DNA of 34,813 bases from a virus. Every line of letters starts with the position of its first letter. Within the stretch, counting starts at the first letter, position 1. Below, piece after piece: positions 21,235 through 29,762 of the stretch. The stretch is taken from positions 1 through 34,813 of IMG/VR virus record IMGVR_UViG_3300044633_000278; one strand, 5' to 3'. Made by a program: the position numbers and the translations under genes. The notes below the pieces were generated by a model. That model searched no databases, was not told the DNA's origin, and saw only the letters and a list, made by a program, of their open reading frames with translations.

Positions 21235-23336
21235 TGATAAGTACAGAAATATATATAGAGGATTACAAGTTAGATTTATTACAGGATATAAGTACGGAGT
21301 TTACATACACAATAGACGATGTGGCAGATTTTGGTAGTAAAAATACTAGCTATTCAAAAACTATTAGCCTATCGGGAACGGCAAAGAATAACCAGATATT
21401 TGGTTTTGTCTTTGATTTAGGCAATGGTAACCTTAGCGACAATGACCTACCAAATGTTAACTATAACTACAACGCTAGTAAGGCGGCCCAATGTAGAATC
21501 TTTATAGATAAGGTACAGATATTTAAGGGTACGTTAAGGATATTAGAAATACTAATAGATAAGGAAACGATTGAATATCAATGTAGCGTATTTGGTGAAC
21601 TAGGAGGGCTTATAACTTTAATAGGTAATAAACGCTTAGAAGATTTAAACTTTGATGCTTATGACCACGTATATAATTTAAACAATATTACTAAGTCATG
21701 GGATGAAACGGGGGATAGAGGTACTACATTAACGGGAACGAATCCTACTTTTGGTAGTGGGTATTATTACCCTTTAATAGATTATGGGTTTACTACAACG
21801 GGGCAGGTAGTATCTGCTAATAAGGTAGACTTTAACCTACTTGCATTTAGACCAGCTTTGTTTGTTCGTGAGTATATGGATAAGATTATTAAAGATACGG
21901 GGTATACATATGAAAGTGATTTTTTTGACACCGAGTTATTTAATAGATTGATTGTACCTAATAACCAAATAAGGCTTTATAAAATGGCCACTACTTTGTT
22001 TAGGTCATTGGCTAAGATTAAGAATTATTTAATGGCGGAGTTTATAGAGTTTAATATTTCTTTACTAGGTGATTTTACAACCGATGGGCTAGGTACAACC
22101 TTTACTTATACAGGTTCCCCTATTACTGCTAACTTGACTTTAAGTTTAACGGGAATTGTTGGTAATATTAACCCAGCGATTGATTACGTTATTATAAACA
22201 TATACAAAAATGGTGTTTCAATAGGTGCTAGGATTGTTAATGTTAATTACACACCATATCCGTTTACTAGGATTATAAGCGTAAGCGGTGTTAACATTAC
22301 AAGCGGTGACCAATTCAATGTTTTTATTCAAGGTGATTATTCAAATCTAAGTATAAGCGGCGGATATTTTAATATCGATTCTTCAGTGCCTACACAAGTA
22401 CCTATTAGCTTAGACGATAACGTAGTAATAAAAGACACTATCCCAAAGGGTATATTTCAAAAGGATTTCTTTTTAAGTATTGCTAAAATGTTTAATCTGT
22501 ATATCTATGACGATATATTTAATGATAACAAACTATACATTAAACCTTATGTAGACTTCTACGAAACTACTTCTGCAACGGCAGTAGACTGGACTAACAA
22601 AATAGATAGGTCTAAGCCGTTAAGTATTAAGCCAATGAGTGAACTAAACGCTAGATATTACCATTATAAATTCAAACAAGACAATGACTTCTATAACGAA
22701 AACTATCGTAAAAAATATAACGAAAGCTATGGTGACAGGATATACGATACTACTTTTGATTTTAGTAAAGATACGGATTCTTTAGAGGTAATATTTGCAC
22801 CTTCTGTATTGTTTCAAGGTGTAGGTACAGATAAAATTTATCCTGCTATCTATAAAAAGTCAAATAATAATACCAAAGAAGATGCAATGGATAGCGTAAT
22901 AAGAATATTACAAGCCCAAAAAAGAACGGCTACTTCATGGTATATTGTAAAAGGTGATGGAAGTGGTAATTTATCTAGTGCATTAACTACTTATGGTTAT
23001 GCTGGACACTTACACTTTGACGGGTCAAATATACCTGACAACGATATTAATTTCGGTGCACCTAAAGAACTTCAATTTAATGTTAGTAGCTATCCTAGCA
23101 CTAATTTATTCAATGCTTTTTATAGTAGTTATATGGCTGAAATTACTAATAAAGATAGTAAGCTATTGACTTGTAATGCTTTATTAAATAGCTTAGATAT
23201 ATTTAACTTAGATTTTTCTAAGTATGTATGGATAGACGGGGTACTATTTAGACTTAACAAGGTTGAAGGATTTAACCCTATGGAATATAACACTACAAAA
23301 ATCAATCTTTTAAAAGTAATAGAAACAACATATTAA
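21234..23336 (+). CDS. Large tail/baseplate hub-like structural protein
   Basis: A 700-residue protein. The N-terminal ISTEFTYTIDDVADFGSKNT and TISLSGTAKNNQIFGFVFDL, and SIKPMSELNARYYHYKF near residue 465, follow a pattern I associate with Bacteroidota phage tail proteins. It has immunoglobulin-like beta stretches in the middle (about 280-390). Probably part of the tail tip, perhaps the hub that links tape measure and fibres. No peptidase motif seen. Confidence 0.7.
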   Translation: MISTEIYIEDYKLDLLQDISTEFTYTIDDVADFGSKNTSYSKTISLSGTAKNNQIFGFVFDLGNGNLSDNDLPNVNYNYNASKAAQCRIFIDKVQIFKGTLRILEILIDKETIEYQCSVFGELGGLITLIGNKRLEDLNFDAYDHVYNLNNITKSWDETGDRGTTLTGTNPTFGSGYYYPLIDYGFTTTGQVVSANKVDFNLLAFRPALFVREYMDKIIKDTGYTYESDFFDTELFNRLIVPNNQIRLYKMATTLFRSLAKIKNYLMAEFIEFNISLLGDFTTDGLGTTFTYTGSPITANLTLSLTGIVGNINPAIDYVIINIYKNGVSIGARIVNVNYTPYPFTRIISVSGVNITSGDQFNVFIQGDYSNLSISGGYFNIDSSVPTQVPISLDDNVVIKDTIPKGIFQKDFFLSIAKMFNLYIYDDIFNDNKLYIKPYVDFYETTSATAVDWTNKIDRSKPLSIKPMSELNARYYHYKFKQDNDFYNENYRKKYNESYGDRIYDTTFDFSKDTDSLEVIFAPSVLFQGVGTDKIYPAIYKKSNNNTKEDAMDSVIRILQAQKRTATSWYIVKGDGSGNLSSALTTYGYAGHLHFDGSNIPDNDINFGAPKELQFNVSSYPSTNLFNAFYSSYMAEITNKDSKLLTCNALLNSLDIFNLDFSKYVWIDGVLFRLNKVEGFNPMEYNTTKINLLKVIETTY

Positions 23337-23338
23337 TT

Positions 23339-25039
23339 ATGGCAGAAGAAACAATAGGCTTAAAAGTCAAAGTAGATACGGGCGGTGCCGATGCCTCAAT
23401 GGGTTCGTTAAAGAAACAATTAAAGGAAGCACAAGCGGACGTACAAGCGTTATCGGATAAGTTCGGTGCTACTTCTAAGGAGGCTATTAATGCCGCTAAG
23501 AGAGCAGGTGAACTTAAAGATAAGATAGGTGATGCGAAAGCCTTAGTAGATGCCTTTAACCCCGATGCAAAGTTTAAAGCCTTAACCGCTTCACTTAGTG
23601 GTGTAGCTGGTGGCTTTGCTGCCGTTCAAGGTGGTATGGCATTATTAGGTAATGAAAGCCAAGATGTACAAAAAGCATTATTAAAGGTGCAAAGTGCTAT
23701 GGCATTATCGCAAGGCTTACAAGCCGTAGGTGAAAGCATAGATTCATTTAAGCAATTAGGGGCGGTTATAAAGAATCAGGTAAGCGGTGCATTTGGTACA
23801 CTTAAAGGAGCCATTGCCGCAACGGGGATAGGTTTATTGGTCGTAGGTGTAGGTTTATTAGTGGCTAACTTTGATAAGGTTAAGGAAACATTAGTTAGAT
23901 TATTTCCAGATTTAAGCAAGTTTGGTGATTATGTAATGAATATAGTTAATGCCATTACAGATTTCGTAGGTATTACAAGTGAGGCTGAACGTGCTAATGA
24001 TAGATTAGCTGCTTCTTTAACTAAAAGCAATGAGGCATTAGATAGACAAATTAAAATATTAGAAGCACAAGGTGGTAGAGAAGAAGAAATTTATAGGCTT
24101 AAACGTGAAAGAATACAAAATCAAATTAAGTTATTAAATGATGCTAATGATAAGGAATATAAAGGAAGGGCAGATTTAAACGCTGAATTAGAAATATTAG
24201 ATATACAAGAAACTAATAGATTAAATGCCGTTAATGATAAAAGACTTGAAGATAGAGCCGCTGCATTAGCAAAACAAACCCAATTAGAATATGATGCTAT
24301 TATAAATGAATATAATTTAACTAAGGTTGCTAGGGATAAAATAGGTAGACAAGAAATTATTGACCTAGAACAATTACGCATATTTCAAGATGAAGAAAAA
24401 GCTAGAATAGAACAAGAATCACAAGATAGAGCAGATTCATTAACACAAGGATATTGGGGTAAAAGAGCAAATGCACAAATATCACAATGGGATTTAGAAG
24501 CATCAAATGATAAACTTAATAAACAAATATTATTAAGTTCACAAGAACAATTTGAAAATGCTAAATGGAATATTGTAATGCAAGGTTTAGACCTTTTACA
24601 ACAATTATCTGGACAAGGTACTGCCGTTGCTAAAACCGCTGCATTAGCACAAATAGCAATTGATACTGGTCGTGGATTTGCAAATGGTTTAACTATTGCA
24701 CAAGAAGGTTCAAAGGCTTTAGGTCCTGCTGCTCCATTTGCTTTTCCTATATTTTATGCTACTCAAATAGCTGCCGTATTAGGAGCAGTTGGTAAGGCTA
24801 AAAATATTTTATCACAAGTTCCAGGAGGTGGAATGGGTGGTAGTAGTGTATCTGCTCCTTCAATTTCTAGGTCTGCACCAATGGCACCTAATTTAACACA
24901 AGCTGCACCTACGACATTAAGTCAAGGAACTATTAACGACATAGGAAACCAAGCTATTAAAACTTATGTAGTTGAATCGGATATGACAAGTAACCAACAA
25001 AGAATAGCTGCAATACAACAAAGAGCAAGATTTAGTTAA
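23339..25039 (+). CDS. Tail tape measure protein
   Basis: A 566-residue protein with the expected layout: N-terminal VKVDTGGADASMGSLKKQLK, Ala-rich coiled coil, a hydrophobic stretch at about 160-178 (ATGIGLLVVGVGLLVANF), long charged helices (about 215-400), a second hydrophobic Ala-rich segment (about 455-485) and a Gly/Ser/Pro-rich C-terminus. It sets tail length and probably helps DNA cross the membrane. Its position two structural genes after the chaperone, rather than directly after it, is unusual. Confidence 0.88.
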   Translation: MAEETIGLKVKVDTGGADASMGSLKKQLKEAQADVQALSDKFGATSKEAINAAKRAGELKDKIGDAKALVDAFNPDAKFKALTASLSGVAGGFAAVQGGMALLGNESQDVQKALLKVQSAMALSQGLQAVGESIDSFKQLGAVIKNQVSGAFGTLKGAIAATGIGLLVVGVGLLVANFDKVKETLVRLFPDLSKFGDYVMNIVNAITDFVGITSEAERANDRLAASLTKSNEALDRQIKILEAQGGREEEIYRLKRERIQNQIKLLNDANDKEYKGRADLNAELEILDIQETNRLNAVNDKRLEDRAAALAKQTQLEYDAIINEYNLTKVARDKIGRQEIIDLEQLRIFQDEEKARIEQESQDRADSLTQGYWGKRANAQISQWDLEASNDKLNKQILLSSQEQFENAKWNIVMQGLDLLQQLSGQGTAVAKTAALAQIAIDTGRGFANGLTIAQEGSKALGPAAPFAFPIFYATQIAAVLGAVGKAKNILSQVPGGGMGGSSVSAPSISRSAPMAPNLTQAAPTTLSQGTINDIGNQAIKTYVVESDMTSNQQRIAAIQQRARFS

Positions 25040-25059
25040 TATTAATAAAATACCTATTT

Positions 25060-26337
25060 ATGATTATGGATTTACCATTATATATGCTAGAAATATCAGA
25101 CGATGTAAACGACGATGCAGAAGTATCGTTTGTAGCATTAGTAGATAGACCTGCAATTAAAAAAAATTGGAATGCTTTTAAAGACATACAGAAGTTTGAG
25201 ATTATTAGTGAGGATAAGCGTATTATTAGCGGTCCTATTATGTTGGCTGATTCTCCAATCTATCGTCGTGACGATGTGTATGGTGAGTATTACGTTGCTT
25301 TTTCTAAGGACACTATTGTTAAGATTGTACAAAAGTTTTTCAAGAAAAGATACCAAAGTAATATAAACTTAGAACATAGCCAAGACTTTCAAGTAGAAGG
25401 GGTTACTATGTTTGAATCATTTATTAGCGACAAGGATAGAGGCATTATGCCTATGAAAGGTTTTGAAGATGCACCAGAAGGTAGTTGGTTTGGTTCTATG
25501 TTCGTAGAGAATGACAAGGTATGGAGTGAAATAAAGGACGGCACCTTCAAAGGATTTAGCGTAGAGGGCATATTTAATTACCTACCTAAGACTAAAAAAG
25601 AAGATGTTATTATGAATGAGATTTATAAAATCTTAGATGCAGTTGACTTTGGTGGACCAGGTAGTGGCAGAGTTTCTGAAGGTGGGGGTAATGATGAAGC
25701 AACGAGAACTGATAGTGCTATAAAAGAAGTTTCAATAGAAGATAAAGATGTTAAAGATTTAGTTTCAAAAGCACAAGAATCAGCACCAGAAATAGATAAA
25801 TTAGGTAAAGACTTAGCCGAAAAATATGGTGCAGTAGTTACACCCGTTAATATGAAATCGGCAGATTCTATTGTAAGAAAAACAAATACTGAAGAAGGTG
25901 GTAACTTAGATAATATTAAAGATGCAGTTAGGAATACTATAATAACGGATGACGCAAACGCAATGAAAAATATTCTAAAAGATTTAAGCAATGACCCTAG
26001 AGTAGCTAATGGTAATGGTAGAATTAAGGTACAATCACATGAATCTAATCCATTGGGATATAGTGGTAATTTAGTTAATATAAAGACTTCTAATGGGCTT
26101 ACTGCTGAAATACAAGTAAATACACCTAAAATGATATATGCCAAAGAAAAGCCAGAAAATGCTAAAAGAATATTAGGTGAAGCAAAGTATAATGAAATTG
26201 CTAAAAAAGTTGGGATTGAAGGCGGCAAAGGACATGACCTATACGAACAATATCGTACATTAGATAGTGTTAAAGACGTTAATAAAAGAACGCAAATAGA
26301 AAAAGAATCAAAAAAGTATTATAGTAATTTTTTGTAA
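25060..26337 (+). CDS. Prohead protease (XkdF-like) fused to a RelA/SpoT-like domain
   Basis: A 425-residue two-domain protein. Residues about 1-180 match XkdF-like capsid proteases (S78_2): VSFVALVDRPAIKKNW, ISGPIMLADSPIYRRD, NLEHS (H106) and FKGFSVEG (S167). A linker DFGGPGSGRVSEGGG (196-210) follows. Residues about 255-400 have the motif order of RelA/SpoT synthetases: KSADSIVRK (266-274), IKDAVRNTI (D288, R291), RIKVQ, GYSGNLVNI (Y334), AEIQVNT (E350) and AKE plus GHDLYEQYR. In the family these bind ATP, metal and the acceptor nucleotide. The fusion would place a (p)ppGpp-type synthetase or ToxSAS-like toxin in the prohead, perhaps freed by protease action. A HD hydrolase-like gene lies 220 bases downstream on the other strand. 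Confidence 0.82.
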   Translation: MIMDLPLYMLEISDDVNDDAEVSFVALVDRPAIKKNWNAFKDIQKFEIISEDKRIISGPIMLADSPIYRRDDVYGEYYVAFSKDTIVKIVQKFFKKRYQSNINLEHSQDFQVEGVTMFESFISDKDRGIMPMKGFEDAPEGSWFGSMFVENDKVWSEIKDGTFKGFSVEGIFNYLPKTKKEDVIMNEIYKILDAVDFGGPGSGRVSEGGGNDEATRTDSAIKEVSIEDKDVKDLVSKAQESAPEIDKLGKDLAEKYGAVVTPVNMKSADSIVRKTNTEEGGNLDNIKDAVRNTIITDDANAMKNILKDLSNDPRVANGNGRIKVQSHESNPLGYSGNLVNIKTSNGLTAEIQVNTPKMIYAKEKPENAKRILGEAKYNEIAKKVGIEGGKGHDLYEQYRTLDSVKDVNKRTQIEKESKKYYSNFL

Positions 26338-26366
26338 TAATCAAATAATATTAGTAAATTGTGTAT

Positions 26367-26585
26367 ATGAGAAATGAGAATCTACTTAATCAAATCGTCA
26401 ATGGTGAAGAAATTTACTTTGAAAATAGTTTTGAAGAAACTGCTTTTAGAAATCTTCCAGGCGGTGGGTATGAAGCAAAACAAAAAGGAAATGCACCATA
26501 TAAGGTGCAAGGGAAACCAAACAAATTAGTTGATGCGTGGTTAGAAGGAAAAATGCTTAGTAAAGCAGAGTATGAAAAATACTAA
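26367..26585 (+). CDS. Small protein between the RelA/SpoT fusion and its putative antidote
   Basis: A 72-residue protein from ATG 26367 (GTG 26361 possible). It has NQIVNGEEIYFENSFEETAF, LPGGGYEAKQKG, then KLVDAWLEGKMLSKAEYEKY. Its 3' end overlaps the converging minus-strand gene by 29 bases. No family named; its place suggests an accessory of the fusion protein (chaperone or immunity role), which is a guess. Confidence 0.68.
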   Translation: MRNENLLNQIVNGEEIYFENSFEETAFRNLPGGGYEAKQKGNAPYKVQGKPNKLVDAWLEGKMLSKAEYEKY

Positions 26586-27081
26586 TTAATTTTCCTTTTA
26601 AATAAAGTATTTCAAGTTTATTAGATAATAATTTATTTGACTTAGAGTATATAATTTTGAATTTTTTTGATTCATTTATATACTTTTTTAATTTATGGTA
26701 GTTTCTATTATTGATAGATTCTTTTACATTACATATCCTATCACATAACTTAACTATTGAAGCAATTTCATTTTTAGATATTTCAATATAATAATTTTCT
26801 AATGATTGTTTTTTGGTTAATAGTTCAACACTATTATAAACCTTATTATTAATTTGTTTTATTTTATTTATATCTATTGAAGTATCTTCTATAATATCAT
26901 GTAATGCAGCAACAGATAGTATAATATCCATTTTAATACCTTTAATATTCTTTTTATTACAAAATTGTTCTGCTTCATACCATACATTTAACAAATGGTA
27001 TAGATATGGTTTTGTGCCATACTGCTGATACTTATGGTATTCAGCAGCTAAGGCAAGTGAATTATATTTAATTTTATTCAT
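26557..27081 (-). CDS. Small alarmone hydrolase-like HD protein
   Basis: A 174-residue protein with RelA/SpoT hydrolase (MESH1-like) motifs: YGTKPYLYH (H29), AALHDIIEDT (H61, D62, E65, D66), ELLTK, and IVKLCDRICNVKE (D114, R115, N118). Expected metal ligands are H29, H61, D62 and D114. Such enzymes remove the 3' pyrophosphate of (p)ppGpp, and some neutralise ToxSAS toxins. It is the last gene of a minus-strand operon, facing the RelA/SpoT-like fusion, so it could be expressed before the late genes and protect the cell. The C-terminal 40 residues are basic and of unclear role. Confidence 0.83.
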   Translation of the reverse strand: MNKIKYNSLALAAEYHKYQQYGTKPYLYHLLNVWYEAEQFCNKKNIKGIKMDIILSVAALHDIIEDTSIDINKIKQINNKVYNSVELLTKKQSLENYYIEISKNEIASIVKLCDRICNVKESINNRNYHKLKKYINESKKFKIIYSKSNKLLSNKLEILYLKGKLISIFHTLLY

Positions 27082-27090
27082 ATTTATTTT

Positions 27091-27663
27091 TTAAGCGTAC
27101 CAGCTAGAATAAATACCAGTTTCACTATTAGTATAATTGCAAAAGCTACCATGTTTAGCCTTTATGTAATAACTAACATTCTCATTATAAACTGAAACAA
27201 GTACTTTTTTTAAGATTGGCTCACCTTTAAATTCATTAACTGTTGGTTTAACATTGCAACACATAAAACCTTCAGTATTTTTAACACTATAAGAATGAAT
27301 AGGCTGAATCTTTATAGACTTTTGTTTTGATTCAACAACTTGGTAAAAATCAATGTTAGTCTGGTCGTATCCCCAAGAATTGTAAATAATGTTACCAACT
27401 TCGAAGTTATGTTTCATATTGCTTTGTGCTTCTTTCTTTTTAGCTTTTCTTTCATTCTCACTATTAACATTAATAGCAACCCTAGAAACCCATTCAGTAC
27501 AAAATTCTACCATTCTTTCAATACTTCTGAATCTATAATTAAATAAAGGCTTAGGGAATCTTGATTTACTTTTGATTCTCATACAACAGGCAGTGATAAT
27601 AGGTTCATTTTTGATAGAAATTTGAAATCCTAATGCCTCATACTTTTTGATTAAATTTTTCAT
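27091..27663 (-). CDS. Conserved hypothetical protein of mobile elements
   Basis: A 190-residue protein with a central KEAQSNMKHNFEVGNIIYNS and WGYDQTNIDFYQVVE, and an end SETGIYSSWYA. This pattern (GDIxYxSWGYDQTNxDFYQVV and final SWYA) recurs, in my memory, in many phage and plasmid proteins of unknown function. Separated from the HD gene by 9 bases, in the same minus-strand operon. Confidence 0.78.
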   Translation of the reverse strand: MKNLIKKYEALGFQISIKNEPIITACCMRIKSKSRFPKPLFNYRFRSIERMVEFCTEWVSRVAINVNSENERKAKKKEAQSNMKHNFEVGNIIYNSWGYDQTNIDFYQVVESKQKSIKIQPIHSYSVKNTEGFMCCNVKPTVNEFKGEPILKKVLVSVYNENVSYYIKAKHGSFCNYTNSETGIYSSWYA

Positions 27664-27682
27664 ATTTGTTAGTTTTAGTTTA

Positions 27683-27955
27683 TTAGATAATTTGTTTATA
27701 TAATTCAGAACTTTTCATTTTTGTTTCAAGAAAGAACCATTTTAATTTGCTTATTAAAACTTCATTAAAGTGAGATTCATTTTCAAAGGCATTAGTAACA
27801 ACTGAAAGACCTTCATTAATGCCATGAGTAAAATTTTCAAACTCAAGAAAAAACCCATACTCATTAGGAGTTTTAGAATATTCACTAAATAACTCTTGAA
27901 ATGCTTCTGAATTGTGACCGATGTAACCTAGATTGTAATAATTAACTTTTTTCAT
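27683..27955 (-). CDS. Hypothetical protein, first gene of minus-strand operon
   Basis: A 90-residue acidic, aromatic protein (YNLGYIGHNSEAFQELFSEY; FENFTHGINEGLSVV). No family recognised. It follows a good minus-strand promoter (28035-28004) with a leader of about 40 bases and precedes the 190-residue gene by 19 bases. Confidence 0.7.
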   Translation of the reverse strand: MKKVNYYNLGYIGHNSEAFQELFSEYSKTPNEYGFFLEFENFTHGINEGLSVVTNAFENESHFNEVLISKLKWFFLETKMKSSELYKQII

Positions 27956-28003
27956 AATTGTGGTTTTAAATTTTTATTTTGTTTCTCTCTCTCAATGACT
28001 AAA

Positions 28004-28035
28004 CAAATATACACAGGTTATTTACATTTTCCAAA
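28004..28035 (-). promoter_or_regulatory. Promoter of the minus-strand island
   Basis: On the minus strand TTTG (28035-28032) and TATATTTG (28011-28004) are 20 bases apart, matching the Bacteroidota consensus. The -33 part lies in a perfect palindrome CAAATATTTG (28032-28041), which could be an operator. The rest of 27956-28141 has no gene; a plus-strand promoter for the capsid genes is expected here but I see only poor candidates. Confidence 0.78.
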
Positions 28036-28141
28036 TATTTGTTATGAATGGTAAATATTAAGGATAAATGGTATTTTTAAAGAAATGTCTATCCTAAGTG
28101 ATAATATAGATACATTTTTGGTATTTAAAATAAATAATTAC

Positions 28142-28750
28142 ATGAATCCAAAAGAAGCATTACAGAAAATTAAGGCTTTGTTTGAGGATATGCCAATAGA
28201 ACCAAAGGTAGAAGCTGCTCCTGAAGTAGTTACACCTGAAGTTACTAAAGTCGAAATGGCGGAATATTCTTTAGCAGATGGCACAAAGGTTATGATTTCA
28301 GCACTAGAAATAGGCGGTGCAGTTACATTAGAAGATGGCACACCTGCTCCAATGGGTGAGCATATTTTAGTTGATGGTACTAAAATCGTAGTTGATGAAA
28401 TGGGTATTATCGTTTCTATCGAAAGTCCAAAAGAGGAAGTTATCGAAGAACTATTACCTGAAGAAGTTATGCCTGAAGTTGCACCAGTAGAAGTACCAGT
28501 TGCAGCGGGTGAGGTTGAAGACTTAAAGATGAAGATTAGTGAATTAGAACAAAAGATTAGCGAGTTAGAGAATAAAGCAAAACAAGGCTTTGCACAAGTA
28601 GCTGAATTAATAGAAGCACTTTCAAACGCACCACAAGCTGAACCTACTCAAAAATCTAATGTTGGTTTTTCTAGTTTAGTATCTACTCAAGATGTTAAGC
28701 ACGAAAGAATCGAGAAATTTAGAAACGCAATTTTAAACAATAAAAAATAA
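28142..28750 (+). CDS. Capsid scaffolding-like protein
   Basis: A 202-residue protein from ATG 28142 (the frame opens at 28085, but MNPKEALQKIKALFE is the natural helix start). Middle: LADGTKVMISALEIGGAVTL and EDGTPAPMGEHILVDG. Then Pro/Glu/Val-rich repeats and a coiled coil (LKMKISELEQKISELENKAK). Acidic, helical and placed just before the major capsid gene, it fits a scaffold that is removed by the capsid protease. Confidence 0.7.
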   Translation: MNPKEALQKIKALFEDMPIEPKVEAAPEVVTPEVTKVEMAEYSLADGTKVMISALEIGGAVTLEDGTPAPMGEHILVDGTKIVVDEMGIIVSIESPKEEVIEELLPEEVMPEVAPVEVPVAAGEVEDLKMKISELEQKISELENKAKQGFAQVAELIEALSNAPQAEPTQKSNVGFSSLVSTQDVKHERIEKFRNAILNNKK

Positions 28751-28756
28751 ATAAAC

Positions 28757-29707
28757 ATGAGTTTTAATGTAAGTACATTAACGGCATATACAAAAGAGAA
28801 CGAAGCCTTATTGGTAACTTCTTCTGTATTAGGTGCTAAAACTGCAACTTTGATTCAAAGTGCAGGTAACGTTATGGTAGGTGTAAAATCTGCTGAAACA
28901 ATCAATATTATAGAAACAGATGCAGTATTTCAAGCAGGTGGAACTTGTGGTTGGAATGCTAGCGGTGCTACTTCTATTACTCAACGTCAAGTAACTGTTG
29001 GTAAGATTAAAGTACAAGAGTCTTTATGTCCTAAAACATTAGAGTCTGTATACTTACAAAAAGCATTACCTACTGGTTCTACTTACGATTCAATTCCTTT
29101 TGAGCAACAATACACCGATAAAAAGGTTAAGACTATTGCTGCACAATTAGAAACTGCAATCTGGCAAGGTGATACAAATAGCGTAGATGTAAACAAAAAC
29201 AAATTTGACGGATTAGTTAAATTAGTTGGTGCTGCAAGTGGTGTAGTTGCCGCAAACGCTTCAACTTACATTAGTGGTGCTCCTTTGAGTTCTATCACTT
29301 CTGCTAACATTATTTCTATCTTAGATGGTGTTTATGCTGCTATACCTGCAAAGGTTGTTGCTGCTGATGACATGGCTATTTTCGTAGGTCAAGATGTATT
29401 TAGAACTTACACTATTGCTCTTAAGAATGCTAACCAATTCCATTACTCTTTTGATGGCAAAGCTGATAGCGAGTTCGTATTACCTGGTACTTCAATTAAA
29501 GTAATTGCTGTTGCTGGTCTTAACGGAACAAACAAAATTTACGCAATGCGTTTAAGCAATATGTTCTTAGGAACAGATTTGTTGAACGAAGACGAAAAGT
29601 TTGAAATGTTCTTCGCTAAAGAAGCTGACGAAGTAAGATTCGCTGCTGAATTTAAAATGGGTGTGAATATTGCATTCCCTGACGAAGTTGTAAAATTCGT
29701 TTACTAG
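28757..29707 (+). CDS. Major capsid protein
   Basis: A 316-residue protein. The C-terminal EKFEMFFAKEADEVRFAAEF and MGVNIAFPDEVV, plus TYDSIPFEQQYTDKKVKTIA in the middle, fit the HK97 fold major capsid proteins of Bacteroidota phages. It is directly after the scaffold and followed by a strong terminator at 29715, as expected for a highly expressed gene. Confidence 0.85.
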   Translation: MSFNVSTLTAYTKENEALLVTSSVLGAKTATLIQSAGNVMVGVKSAETINIIETDAVFQAGGTCGWNASGATSITQRQVTVGKIKVQESLCPKTLESVYLQKALPTGSTYDSIPFEQQYTDKKVKTIAAQLETAIWQGDTNSVDVNKNKFDGLVKLVGAASGVVAANASTYISGAPLSSITSANIISILDGVYAAIPAKVVAADDMAIFVGQDVFRTYTIALKNANQFHYSFDGKADSEFVLPGTSIKVIAVAGLNGTNKIYAMRLSNMFLGTDLLNEDEKFEMFFAKEADEVRFAAEFKMGVNIAFPDEVVKFVY

Positions 29708-29714
29708 ATATTAT

Positions 29715-29742
29715 AGGGAGGTGAAATATCCTCCCTTTTTTT
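29715..29742 (+). terminator. Intrinsic terminator after the major capsid gene
   Basis: AGGGAGG (29715-29721) and CCTCCCT (29730-29736) form a perfect 7-bp stem with an 8-base loop, followed by T7 (29736-29742). The strongest terminator in the genome. Confidence 0.93.
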
Positions 29743-29762
29743 AACAAAATAAAATAAATATT

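Noticed and set aside
25623-26228. Long open frame of 201 codons on the minus strand
   Set aside because: It is exactly opposite the RelA/SpoT fusion gene, whose motifs are clear. The minus-strand product is low-complexity Ser/Leu-rich, as expected for the reverse complement of AT-rich coding DNA.
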